A stretch of DNA of 64,000 bases from Pseudorasbora parva. Taxonomy: Eukaryota > Chordata > Actinopteri > Cypriniformes > Gobionidae. Where the stretch lies: the NCBI RefSeq assembly GCF_024679245.1, contig NC_090173.1, positions 14,697,501-14,761,500 on the forward strand. The letters run 5' to 3'. The position numbers and the translations under genes were made by a program. Numbering within the stretch: the first letter of the stretch is position 1; the number at the start of each line of letters is the position of its first letter. Shown piece after piece: positions 47,935 through 59,238 of the stretch. The notes under the pieces were generated by a model that worked only from the letters and a program-made list of their open reading frames with translations, was not told the DNA's origin and ran no database searches.

Positions 47935-49229
47935 GTTAACATATTATATTGCAGGCATTTGCTTAGATCATTTAAGTTCTTTTTTTTCCTCATTAATGTA
48001 CACACAGCACCTTTTGACATTTTGCAAATGTATTAAAAAAGAAAAACTGAAATATCACATGGTCCTAAGTATTCAGATCCTTTGCTCAGTATTTAGTAGA
48101 AGCACCCTTTTGATCTAATACAGCCATGAGTCATTTTGGGAAAGATGCAACAAGTTTTTCAAACCTAGATTTGGGGATCCTCTTCCATTCCTCCTTGCAG
48201 ACCCTCTCACGTTCTGTCAGGTTAGAAGGTAAACATTGCTGGACAGCCATTTTCAGGTCTCTCCAGAGATGCTCAATTGAGTTTAAGTCAGGGCTATGGC
48301 TTGGCCATTCAAGAACAGTCACAGAGTTGTTGTGAAGCCACTCCTTTGTTATTTTAGCTGTGTGTTTAGGGTCATTTTCTTGCTGAAAGGTGAACCTTTG
48401 GCCCAGTCTGAGATCTTGAGCATTCTGGAGAAACTTTTTTTCGTCCAGGATATCACTGTACTTGCCCAAATTCATCTTTCTCTTGATTGCAACCAGACGT
48501 CCTGTCCCTGTATCTGAAAAACACCCCCACAGCATGATGCTGCCACCACCATGCTTCACTGTTGGGACTGTATTGACTTTCTACAACTTTATCCCATCTC
48601 CCAACTGCATCTCTGGAGCTCATCCACTTTGGATTCTTCTTTACCTCTCTCACCAAGGCTCTTCTCCCCGATAGTTCAGTTTGGCTGGACGGCCGGATGT
48701 CCCAAACGTCTTCCATTTAAGGATTATGGAGGTCACTGTGCTCTTAGGAACCTTAAGTGTGGCAGAAATGTTTTCGTAACCTTGGCCAGATCTGTGCCTT
48801 GCCACAATTCCATCTCTGAGCTCTTCAGGCAGTTCCTCTGACCTCATGATTCTCATTTACTCTGCCATGCACTGTGAGGTGTAAGGTCTTAAATAGACAG
48901 GTGTGTGGCTTTCCTAATTCCATAATCCTAATTCCTTAAGTCCAATCAGTATAATCAAACACAGCTGGACTCAAATGAAGAAGATCAAAAGAAATGGACA
49001 GCACCGGAGTTAAATATATGAGTGTCACAGCAAATTGTCTGAATACTTAGGACCATGTGATATTTCAGTGTTTCTTTTTTAATAAATTTGCAAACATGTC
49101 AACAATTCTGTGTTTTCTGTCAGTATGGGGTGCTGTGTGTACATTATTGAGAAAAAAAAACAACTTAAATGATTTAAGCAAATGGCTGCAATATAACAGA
49201 GTGAACAATTTAAGGGGGTCTAAATACTT
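47935..49229 (-). mobile_element. Tc1/mariner element with long, worn TIRs
   Basis: Long inverted repeats: the left one carries ttaaaaaagaaaaactgaaa, then tatcacatggtcctaagtat; the right one is its inverted copy from about 49037 to 49110 and continues out to tacttcctgcactg. The outermost part of the left TIR is missing. The minus strand carries the transposase remnant. Confidence 0.85.
48131..48856 (-). pseudogene. Tc1 transposase remnant, three frames
   Basis: The N-terminus at 48856 reads MRIMRSEELPEELRDGIVAR and then the helix-turn-helix (YENISATLKVPKSTVTSIIL). The middle and C-terminal parts occur in two further frames (48716-48453, 48559-48131). The C-terminal frame starts MKHGGGSIMLWGCFS and keeps the second Asp (QQENDPKHTAK) and the Glu (SPDLNSIEHLWRDLK). 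About one third of the middle is lost, together with the first catalytic region. Non-functional. Confidence 0.87.
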
Positions 49230-49442
49230 CCTGCACTGTAAAAAAATTATATGATCAATGAGTTATGACAACATATGTGTTTACATTGTTTTAACTCATC
49301 AAAATAAGTTAAGAAATGTTAAACTTGTTTTTATTAGTTATACAAGATGTAACTCATTTTAACATAATTTAAGTTTAAATAACTTAAACATCCTAGTCGA
49401 TGGTACTGCAAAAGTTCAAAATGTGCCTTTTTTTTACAGTGT
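49229..49442. mobile_element. about 215-bp MITE abutting the Tc1 right end
   Basis: Termini cactgtaaaaaa and inverted tttttttacagtg (49429-49442). The interior repeats ttaactcat/atgagtta words. Its left end overlaps the last bases of the Tc1 element, so one inserted at the very edge of the other. Confidence 0.6.
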
Positions 49443-49464
49443 GTATAGTGTGTGTGTTTGTGAT

Positions 49465-49513
<49 letters not shown>

Positions 49514-49542
49514 TATGTATATGTATATGTATGTATGTATAT

Positions 49543-50056
49543 TGTAGACCTAGACTTTTGTCTCTTTCCCCCATAGTTTCATTCACGGGACCAGACACCA
49601 GTTGTTTTGTCAAGAGATCTCTTTTATTTAATATGTTAGTCAGACATAGGAGAGAACGTTTCTGGAGTGATGTAATACGCAGCTTCTCTGTCGTCCTCCA
49701 ACGTCAATTCTCTGCAATTCATACAAAGGGCTTGTGGTTTTGTGCGCCCCAAAGAACATATGGTTTCCATTAAATGGAACGTATAGCGAATTGTTAAGTC
49801 AACATATGCACTGAAACTTACACACAAACATCCTGTCCATAACCCTGTGTACATGCCCCCGGCCCCAACTCTCACACATGGAACCGAACACACATGTGCA
49901 TACAGTGTCTAGCTCTCTCATGCCTTCTATAACATACATATATTCAAGCATACAATGGTTATGAATGATTATTAAAAAAAAAAAAAAAAATTCAAAATGA
50001 TAACTGATTATGAATACTAATACAAAGTAATATTGACTAGTAAAATTTGGTCTACA
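49543..50056 (-). repeat. retroviral 3' LTR, 514 bp
   Basis: On the minus strand it opens TGTAGACCAAATTTTAC and closes GTCTAGGTCTACA, an 8-bp inverted terminal pair. An AATAAA signal lies near 49626. The polypurine tract adjoins it at 50057-50067. Confidence 0.9.
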
Positions 50057-50479
50057 TCTCCCCCATTCTGGAACTACGGCCGTCCGTTCCACACATTGAA
50101 GTGATAGTGAGGAAGAAGAATACAGACAAAGAAACAAAACACAAAACCCTAACCCATGTTATGTCCCCGCATACTATGTGTCATTCACATCTATGTGTAT
50201 GCATTTACTATGAAACCCCAATCTTCTAAGAAAGTAAAACCTAACAAATCTTCACCAGTGCCTGGACTCATTCGGGCCCTGAATTCCTCCAGTTCCTGGC
50301 CAAAATAACAAACTAACATAAAAGTTGATGTTAAAGATGTCCTATCCCTCGGGTTGTGAATCAGTAAGCAGGTGTAATTGTTCATGAGGTTGTGTTCTGT
50401 AAATAGTGTAGTGTAAAATCTCCTATTTCTCTCTATAGTTCCCATTATCAGTGTTATCCTTATGGTTAGAAATAACCAG

Positions 50480-50600
50480 TTTAGCAGATTTGTTACTTTT
50501 CCTCCTAGTAACACATTTTATGAGTTGTATTACTAACAGAAGTACAAAAACTCCAACCATAATCAGAACTATCCATTCTGACCATGATCAATTCCCCGGA
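50480..50600 (-). pseudogene. retroviral envelope-like transmembrane segment remnant
   Basis: In one frame of the minus strand, a hydrophobic run of about 17 residues, rich in Val, Leu and Ile, is followed directly by a basic stretch with Thr-Arg-Arg-Lys. This is the layout of a membrane anchor and cytoplasmic tail at the end of a retroviral envelope gene, and it lies at the expected place just before the polypurine tract and 3' LTR. Surrounding frames are broken. Assignment is by position and hydropathy only. Confidence 0.4.
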
Positions 50601-50630
50601 ATTTGGGATAATTTCTTCTCAGACAACAAT

Positions 50631-51407
50631 TTAGTTACTCCATTTGCTACGATAACATTGTTGCATCGAGAATAACTTACAACCATCTCTAATCAATGTA
50701 AATGTAAATGATCCCTTTGTTACCCAATCTTTAAAGGTAATGGATGAACATTTCTCAATTTCAGTCCATAAACCTTCACTATCATTTTGTTCATTCGCTA
50801 AACAAGGTTTAACTTGTGACCAATGAGACCATCTATCTGTTCCTACACCCTTCCCTTTAAGACAAACACTCGTATCTGTTGTTAAGAGTATCTCATATGG
50901 TCCCTCCCATCTAGGCTCTAAACCTTTCCTAGCAATGTGTTTGACCATAACAAAACTGCCTAATTCAGGAATGTGTGGAATGTCAGTAGTGGTGTGTTTT
51001 TCATCCCATTGCTTCTGATGATTGGCCACACCAACAGAACTTATACTACATGTGCGATCTTCATGTGGTATTATTCCAGCTGTTGTAGCCATTTGGCGAC
51101 TGTCAGTGAATATGATCATGTTCAACATTGGTAGAATGTCCATGCCAATGAGGCTTCCTTGTGAATTAGGCCCCACCCATAAAGATGTCCATAAGACTTC
51201 ATCTTCATGTATTTGCAAAGGAACTGGTATACTTTTGCGAAATGTTGTGATTTCTCCCCCAACTCCTTTAACTTCCATAGTTTCATGTGTCGTTGGTAAG
51301 TTCAGATCACTAATAGAAACAGACGCTCCCGTGTCTAAGAGACAGTCACATGGGTGGCCCCCTATTAGTGCAGGAATGAAAAGTCGATTGTCACTTTTCT
51401 TGTTCAT
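50631..51407 (-). pseudogene. retroviral protease joined to integrase C-terminal part
   Basis: A 258-codon open frame. The first third carries an aspartic protease active site (LLDTGAS) and a GMDIL motif, typical of retroviral pepsin-like proteases. The middle passes directly to a segment with LEPRWEGPYEILLTT, the SH3-like C-terminal domain of gamma/epsilon-type retroviral integrases. The remaining 50 residues are unassigned. Everything normally between these parts (reverse transcriptase, RNase H, integrase zinc finger and DDE core) is absent, so an internal deletion has fused the ends of pol in frame. The product could not support replication. Confidence 0.8.
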
Positions 51408-52256
51408 ACAGGCGGCCGCTGATTCCTATTGCAGACGCATAATTCCCTTAATTCAGATGCTCTTCAGTCCACATCTTTCCTTGAGCTGTTTCATCCTTGT
51501 TTTTCAGATTGGCTTGTCTAAATGACGGACCTTTTCCTTCTGCTCCTCCTCCTTTAGCCCAACAGTCTTTTCTGAAGTGTCCAGGCTTTCGACAATTGCT
51601 ACAAACTGTGAACTTTGAAGACTGAAGTGATGCCGCTCCTCTTCGATTTGACTTGTTTCCTTCATCCTTGTTTGATTAGCTTGTTAGACGACCAGCCCAT
51701 CGCATAATTTGGTCAAATGTTTCTCCTGGATTGACTCCAAGTGACAAAGTTTGGTATTTTGTGCTTAAGCCATCCACGAGTGTGTCAGTAAACTGTACAT
51801 CATCTCGGTCTGGATCTTTCTTAGCACAGAGTGTCCATCTTTCATAAGCATTCCATTTCCGCAAGGCATATTCATCTGGAGATTCATCATCTTTTTGTTT
51901 AATCAATGTCACCGATGTGAAAGGAATTTTACCACTGCCCAAGATCTCTTGGATTTCTTTTCGGAACACATCTAAGGCTTGCCAAAGACCCAGGGGTCGT
52001 CCCTGGCCATCCACCCTCAAGTCTATCCATTGGGCTGTTGTTATCGACGCTGGCATTTTATCTGATGTTATCGGTCTCTTGGGATTTTAGCTTTCACAAT
52101 GGTGTGTAAGTCTCTTAGTGTCATTTGATGTGCCTCAGTCAAGGAATCTAATTCTCTCCAAAACTCTGCGTTTGGATCTTGTCTCTTCAATGGAGGCAAG
52201 GCGGTGAGAATGGCTTGATGTTCTCCTGGTGTGAATGGTCTCTCTTCGGTCATCAT

Positions 52257-52517
52257 GGGCGGCAGTGGCTCAGTGGTTCATGTAGGTTGTCTACAAACCG
52301 GAAGGTTGGTGGTTCGATCCCCGGTTCCACCTGACCAAGTGTCGAGGTGTCCATGAGCAAGACACCTAACCCCAAACCGCTCCCGACGAGCTGGATGGCA
52401 CCTTGCATGGCAGACACCGCCGTCGGTGTATGGATGGGTAAATGTGAGGCAACATGTAAAGCGCTTTGGATGGCCATAGGGTCTGTTGAAAGCGCTATAT
52501 AAATGCAGTCCATTTAC
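52257..52517 (+). mobile_element. tRNA-derived SINE inside gag, TSD CATCAT
   Basis: The 5' end is tRNA-like: gggcggcagtggctcagtgg contains an A-box-like segment and ggttggtggttcgatccccg a B-box. The 3' end is ggccatagggtctgttgaaa, then gcgctatataaatgcagtcc. Identical CATCAT flanks both sides (52251-52256 and 52518-52523). The 3' tail matches that of the L2-like LINE at 4145-6862, which probably supplied the reverse transcriptase. Confidence 0.88.
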
Positions 52518-52921
52518 CATCATTTCTGATTGTAATTCTTCCTTTTTAACAGCAAGTGGAGAAAATTCAGGACCGACTTTATCAATTGTGATCATGTCGT
52601 CATCTCTTGTCTCATCACCCCAATCCGATCCATAGGTCGGTGTACATCGCAGCATGTCTCTGTTTGGCTGAGTTGATTTGGATCTGGTAATTATTGGAGC
52701 TGCTTGTGCAGATGCTATATACATTTTGTCAACTGAGACTCTATTTGAGCTTGAAGCTTGTGGCTGTATCAGAGGTTTGGAATAAACTTGTACAGTGTTC
52801 AGGCAAAGTCGGATAAATTGGCTTGTAAGGATGCGGCACTAAGGTTTTTGCCGATTTTGCTGATGTTTCTGAATATTTTCTTTCAGATTCAGCTATTATC
52901 TCTGTCCAATCTGGATCAAAT

Positions 52922-53827
52922 TAGAGCTGCAACTAACGATTATTTTTTCTGTCGACTAATCTAACGGTTATTTTTTCGATTGGTCGACTATTCTAACGAT
53001 TATTTTTATTACAAAAAATAATTAATCTAATGTTCTTTTTTGTAATTAGCTAATGAATCCTTTGGATAACTTTACAAAAAAAAATATAAGTACAACTTCT
53101 AATATAATATTTCAACCTTTATTCAGTTTCAATCAATGTAGTTTTTACAGTATAAAATAATAAAGAAAATTAATTAGCAAAGAAAATTATTTTACTATGG
53201 TAAATATGAGTTTATGATAGCGTTTATAATGATAGCTGATTCGGGGTAGCTCGGTGGTTTGTGACTGTTGTCTCGCGGCGTGCGGTCTTTTAAAGGGCCG
53301 TTCACATATCACGTCTTTTGTGCGCTCAAGTTCATTATTTCCAATGTAGGCGCGTGATAAGCGCTCTCATAATGGAAGCGACGCACCCGTTTATTCCAGG
53401 CGCGTCCGCACCGCATCGAGTTAAAAACATCTCAACTTTTCAGAATGCCACAAGCGCAAGAATATCAAACCTGAACCAGAAAGTTAGTCACCAGATCACA
53501 CGGAAACCAGTTAAACCGTAACACCGGAGTGCGCCGAGATGTTTTCCTCTGAGGTGCTCGCGCATCGCAGTTGTGCTGCCGTGGTACACCATTTATCGGT
53601 TTTGCAAAGGGAACAAAGGGCCATTTTATTTGTCCTCTGTTTGAAGTATTCCCATACTTTTGATAACAGTGGTCTCTGTTTTGTGATAGAATGCAACTTT
53701 CTCCATTCCCTGTATGCCATTACGCAAGATGTAAACAAACAGTGTGACGCGTGGACGCATTTCACGCACGTTGATGTATTTTTGTAGTCGACATAATCGA
53801 TGACGTCGACGTGTCGTTGCAGCACTA
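52922..53827 (-). mobile_element. 906-bp hAT element inside gag, exact 8-bp TSD
   Basis: Flanked by identical GATCAAAT (52914-52921 and 53828-53835). Termini TAGAGCTGCAAC and inverted GTTGCAGCACTA, a hAT signature. On the minus strand, 53825-53511 encodes the start of a hAT protein with a BED zinc finger; the rest of the transposase is missing. Confidence 0.92.
53511..53825 (-). pseudogene. hAT transposase N-terminus with frameshifted BED zinc finger
   Basis: The frame reads LSKVWEYFKQRTNKMALCSL and then CKTD, the aromatic lead and Cys pair of a BED finger (CX2C). The matching His half (VYHGSTTAMREHLRGKH, HX4H) appears in another frame from about 53592 downward, so a one-base change near 53597 splits the finger. 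The catalytic domain is absent. This is the deleted, non-autonomous form of a larger hAT element. Confidence 0.75.
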
Positions 53828-54211
53828 GATCAAATGAATCATCACTGGTGATGGTTTCTTTTTCTGAACGTGTGACATGATTTTGCTCAGCTTGTTATAT
53901 GCTTCAACTTGAGGCTTCATTGCTTCAGCAAGTGGAACTGGACAACCATCAATGCTGCAACAAACTCCACCTTGTTTCACAATCCAATTAGCTGCCATTA
54001 TTGGAAAAACTTTTAACTTGATAGAGTCTTTTTGTTTTTTGAACCAGCTTAACTGCTCATCCATAGATGCGTTAATATCAAGTCCTTTCTTCAAAAACTT
54101 TGTTTGCTTCTTGTTTTTTTTTTCCAGATACCATGCAGAAATTATTCTGCTGTTACAGCCTTCTGCCATTTTCAAATTATTGGTCATTCTGTCTGTGCTT
54201 AAAACAGCAGG

Positions 54212-54560
<349 letters not shown>

Positions 54561-55145
54561 ACACAAGAAAAGAGGGTACACATTTAAATAAAAGTTTCTC
54601 TTATAATTTCAGTTGTTTTTCATTCTTTTTTAGTTTAACTCAGGTCAATTTCTTCCTTTTGGTTTAGTTTCTTTATTTAGTTGAACTCAGATCTATTTAT
54701 CCTCCTCAAATATTGAACAGCTTCATTGTCAAAATCAGAATGCCCGCAATTTTAGCTACTCCAGCGTATTTAAACGTTTTAGGATTCGTATTTACAGGAC
54801 TTACTTAAAGTCCAGATCCGCCACTTTAAATCGCTTAAATCAAACCCAGCTCAACACCTTCCCTGCCTGTCTGTAACAGCACGGATCTTCAGTGTGTGAA
54901 ATATTTTAGACTCTACAGCCAGCGCAATAGTCACATTCCACCACCTCAAGCTAATTGCTAAATCGCCTTATGGCTTATTCTCCCGAACGTTTGACTAAAT
55001 GGTCTTCTTTACCAAAGATCCACTTTTACCCCAGCTTCATTCAAATATTTTTTTTTGGAGGTCCACTGATCTGAGCAACTTAAATAATTCAAATCAAATT
55101 AAATATTATTTTGTTTTATTTTTTACTATGTCTGACACATATCCA

Positions 55146-55623
55146 TTGACAAAACAACTGGTGTCTGGTTTTGTCAAGAGATCTCTTTTATTTAATATGT
55201 TAGTCAGACATAGGAGAGAACGTTTCTGGAGTGATGTAATACGCAGCTTCTCTGTCGTCCTCCAACGTCAATTCTCTGCTCTTCATACAAAGGGCTTGTG
55301 GTTTTGTACACCCCAAAGAACATATGGTTTCCAGTAAATGGAACGTATAGCGAATTGTTAAGTCAACATATGCACTGAAACTTACACACAAACATCCTGT
55401 CCATAAGTCCCCTGTGTACATGCCCCCGGCCCCAACTCTCACACATGGAACCGAACACACATGTGCATAACAGTGTCTAGCTCTCGCATGCCTTCTCTAA
55501 CATACATATATTCAAGCATACAATGGTTATAAATGATTATAAAAAAATTATTAATAATACAAAATTATAACTGATTATGAATACTAATACAAAGTAATAT
55601 TGACTAGTAAAATTTGGTCTACA
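55146..55623 (-). repeat. retroviral 5' LTR, U5 end rearranged
   Basis: Matches the 3' LTR closely from its TGTAGACC start down to about 55168. There it enters a 32-bp palindrome (55146-55177) and loses the last roughly 60 bp present in the other LTR, including the GGTCTACA end. No primer-binding site could be recognised beyond it. Confidence 0.85.
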
Positions 55624-55644
55624 ATATATATATTTATATATAAA

Positions 55645-55647
<3 letters not shown>

Positions 55648-55699
<52 letters not shown>
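55648..55699. repeat. (CA)n microsatellite
   Basis: CA run of about 52 bp just outside the 5' LTR. Confidence 0.97.
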
Positions 55700-55700
<1 letters not shown>

Positions 55701-55785
55701 TTTTTGTTTGCTACAGAGAAACTAAAACCACCAAAATTAAATGTCAATTTACAGCGTTTGAATTACAAACTTGAAATATTGTATT

Positions 55786-55876
55786 ATAATATAATATAAT
55801 ATAATATAATATAATATAATATAATATAATATAATATAATATAATATAATATTATATTATATTATATTATATTATT
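55786..55876. repeat. (ATAAT)n pentanucleotide run that switches to its reverse complement
   Basis: The unit ataat repeats to about 55850 and then continues as attat to the end, giving an inverted arrangement with arms of about 25 bp around the pivot. Confidence 0.9.
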
Positions 55877-56150
55877 AGTCCCAGTTTCATAATTTCTGAA
55901 GGATCATGTGACACTGAAGCCTGGAGTAATGATGCAGAAAATTCAGGCCTGCGTCATTTTTAAAAAATATATATATTTTTAAATATATTAACATAGAAAA
56001 AGGTCCATTTAAATTGTAATTATGTTTCACAATAGTAATTTTTTTTAACTGTATTTTTTTATTATCAAACAAATAGTCTTGGTGAGCATTAGAGATAATA
56101 AAGAATATAATTAAAAAATAAATCACAATGACCTCAAACATTAGTGTACA
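55877..56150 (-). repeat. interspersed repeat, copy 1
   Basis: On the minus strand it contains ggcttcagtgtcacatgatc, then cttcagaaatt, shared with 58125-58345. Class unknown; often seen in fish introns. Confidence 0.55.
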
Positions 56151-57548
56151 AAATACAGAGAGTCAACAATACAATTATATTAACATTTATTTTAATATTT
56201 ATAATTTTAAAAATCAATCAATCAAAACATTTAAAAATCAATTCATAAAAAACAAAACAAAAAAAAAAATCTAATAATATATTTTGGGGGGAAACAATTA
56301 TTTATAAAAGTAAACGTTACTGTAGTGTGAAGCAGAGCAGGACCGAGTGTTGAGGAGCTGAGCAAGGCCGCTGGAGCGATTGTTACACAAACACACGCCT
56401 CGCGAGCAGCGGGACTTGTATTTTGACGGGACACAGTCGCCGGCACCATTTCCTCTTATCTGGTTATGAGTATGAGGTAACGCAGCTCTGTTTATCATAT
56501 TAGACACATTTAAGTGTGTTTAAAATGATGTTATGACGTTACTCTGTGCTTTCGCTCAGCGGCTGCTGTGACACTTGTTCACACTGCTAAGAGTAAAGCG
56601 CTTCTGCAGAATAAAACCAGAAACCCGAGAGTAACGCAGATATGACGCCATTGACAGGCGACTCCCTCAGGCCTCTTGGTTAAAATAGCAGTTTTCTCAC
56701 AATTTACAAATAGTTGGAAACATTTGGGATATTAGAAGAACTCAACTGAAAAAAATATATAACACTGGCCTGGTGGTTTTTGGATATTTTACTGCAAAAA
56801 TCCTACATAGTGCACCTTTAACATTTATTATGATCAAACGCAGCAGAAATGTCTTGACCATTTCCCGTTTTTCCCCTATTCTTTGCACAGATTGATCATT
56901 ACACAACTTTAATAAGCCGAAGATGCACAGAACACATCTTCTAGGGATTTAATAACCATAAGTTTGCAAGGATTGTAGAATAAATCTTTATTATAGGATA
57001 ATATATCGATTGAACACTAGTATATAAGGTGTTATTATGAGTGTGTTTTTATCATGTTACTCGGTGATAGCTTACTGACCAAAGTCTCTTTCACAAGTCT
57101 GATAGCCTGTAAAAGTAATATCACACCTCGTCTCAATAAGATGCCCATTTGAGGTGTCATTTATGATTGGGTGTGACATACATAATCTGCATGTTAAAAT
57201 GTAATTCTTAGGGTTAGGGGTTTGCTCAAATGTCTAGTCGTAAGCAAGGTAATGATCTGTCTCTAGGCATGATCATGTGACAGACAGCGTCAGCCCGAAG
57301 GGGTGCGGAGGCTGCGACTATTCCTCCAGCTCAAACCTACTTAGAGCTACTAAAGCAGATAAATGTATGAATGCAGGGCTGTTATCGGTATAAAATGCAA
57401 ACACAGATCTAGCTTGGTAAGATTTAGTCTCGCTCAAACAGATGCAGAGACACTTCTCTTTTCAAATCCCTCTCTCTATACTAGCGCAGCATCATTCCCA
57501 GTCCAATCCCTCTTTCAATCTACTCATCCCTCCCACATGCATACTCTG

Positions 57549-57550
57549 CT

Positions 57551-57594
<44 letters not shown>
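57549..57594. repeat. (CT)n microsatellite
   Basis: CT run of about 45 bp; a CA run follows at 57692-57727. Confidence 0.96.
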
Positions 57595-57596
<2 letters not shown>

Positions 57597-57688
57597 TACA
57601 AGGCTGATGGATAGCTAGAATAGGGAATCATTGATCTCGTCTGGGAGGAAGCAAATGCTGAGCACAGACAGGGACTGGAACTGCAGGC

Positions 57689-57732
<44 letters not shown>

Positions 57733-58124
57733 GCTATGCTCACATTATTCAAACACACACGCTAAACAGTCACTTAACCACTCAACCGTATCAATACACT
57801 CTGGAATACACAGTACATGCAAACAAAACAGTGACATGAACAGTCAGAGTCATTTGTAACATTTATAGCACTCTCTCTCTCTCTCCTATACAATCTCATC
57901 AACAAAGTTACTGACAAGAAATGTTCAAAAAACCCTTTGGATATGCATCAATGATAATGAAATGATTTTAATTACAATATACTGGTGATGAAAGTTAGGG
58001 GTCGGGAGGATTTGGGTTGATTATGTTCAAGGCTACATTTATCATATCTAAAATAGAGTATTATTATAGTCAGACTGTGAAATATTAGTACAATTTAAAA
58101 GAACTGTTTTCTATGTTAAGGTAT

Positions 58125-58345
58125 TGTTAAATTGTATTCATCTCTTTGATCAAAGCTGAATTTATCACCATTAGTGTCACATGATCCTTCAGAGATCATT
58201 CTGATATGATGATTTGATGCTCAAGAAATATTTCTGATTGTAATGATATTTCTTTATATTTTTGTGGAAATCGTGACAAATACATTTTTTATAGAAATTT
58301 CTAAAGAACAGTGCTTATTTGAAACATAAATCTTTTGAACCATGA
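58125..58345 (+). repeat. interspersed repeat, copy 2
   Basis: Contains aaagctgaatttatcaccat, then tagtgtcacatgatccttca and gagatcattctgatatgatg. Same family as 55877-56150, opposite orientation. Confidence 0.6.
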
Positions 58346-58864
58346 ATGACTTTACTTTCACTTTGGATCAATTGCCCTTGCTGAATAAACTGTATTCAGT
58401 GTTCCCTGTAAAATGCAGGCAGATATAAATGCGAAGGGATAAGCCATTTTTGCTTCCTCGCTGAAAAAAAAAGTATAGTATCATTTTAAATATTTACAGT
58501 CAAACTAAAATTTGCCCAGACACCTCTGTCAGAACAAATGCATCTTGATAATGTCATATAACTTTGACAGAAAGGTACATAATGGATTACAAATCAACCA
58601 GTCAGCTGTTTAATTTAGGTACACAATTAGATAAAACCATTTTAGGTCAACCAATGACCAAGCAATGCTTTGTTTTGTTCAGTCTGTGGTGTGAAAGGTC
58701 GCATTAGCAGTTAAAGAAAAAACACTTCAGTAAAACATGGTGTGCAACATTTTGGTCCCACATTTATATTAATTTTACTGGTGCACTGTACGAAGAATCT
58801 TAGGTATAATATGTCTTATATTATATGTCTTATAATATGTTTACTTCTGTTTTGCTTTCCTCTC

Positions 58865-59238
58865 TGTGGCAAGCAGCGGGGCGAGGGACCGCGAGAGCGG
58901 GCCGGTGACGAGTGGTAATGAGTGCCAGCTGCGTGACACACCGGTCTCGCGGCCGAGTGACGGGAGCATAAAAGGAGGAGCGAAGGCAGCGAAAGACGAG
59001 AGAGGACCAGGCCTGGATTTTATGTTGAGTTTTGTTTACGTTTTATTATGTGTGTGTGGGCAGTCGTCCATGAGGGGCTGCCTACGTTTTATTATGTGTG
59101 TGTGTGTGTGTGTGTGGGCAGTCGTCCGTGAGGGGCTGCCCGCGGTTTATTTTCGTTTTGTTTATTTATTTTAATTTAAAGTTTTTGAACGCTTGCCGGT
59201 TCCCGCCTCCTTCCTTCCCATCTACGAACCTCGTTACA
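58865..59238 (+). repeat. probable solo LTR, 374 bp
   Basis: Starts TGTGGCAAGC and ends CTCGTTACA (TG..CA). The flanks CTCTC and CTCAC are a near-matching 5-bp duplication. The sequence has a GC-rich first half, a TATA-like cataaaagg at about 58968, then a T-rich R/U5-like half. A segment with acgttttattatgtgtgtgt and gggcagtcgtcc is duplicated in tandem (59037-59150). It reads open in one frame for 102 codons but has no protein signature. Fits a Gypsy-type fish LTR without internal region. Confidence 0.6.

Larger units (their letters stand above)
51540..54205 (-). pseudogene. retroviral gag-like gene, interrupted
   Basis: On the minus strand, the N-terminal part lies at about 54205-53836, directly downstream of the TG microsatellite. 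The gene continues at 52913-52524, 52250-51676 and ends near 51556-51606 with a CCHC zinc knuckle (CSNCRKPGHFRKDC), the nucleocapsid signature. Two insertions interrupt it: the hAT element at 52922-53827 and the SINE at 52257-52517, both with exact target duplications. One frame break near 52790 is independent of them. The central part contains Trp/Arg/Glu-rich capsid-like helices (DEYALRKWNAYERW). Family-level homology could not be checked. Confidence 0.7.

Noticed and set aside
51022..51525. 167-codon plus-strand gene
   Set aside because: It is the antisense shadow of the retroviral protease region.
52257..52330. functional tRNA gene
   Set aside because: A- and B-box-like segments belong to a SINE bounded by CATCAT duplications with a LINE-type tail.
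58866..59174. 102-codon GC-rich frame resembling a gene end
   Set aside because: No domain; the sequence has LTR-type ends and an internal duplication.
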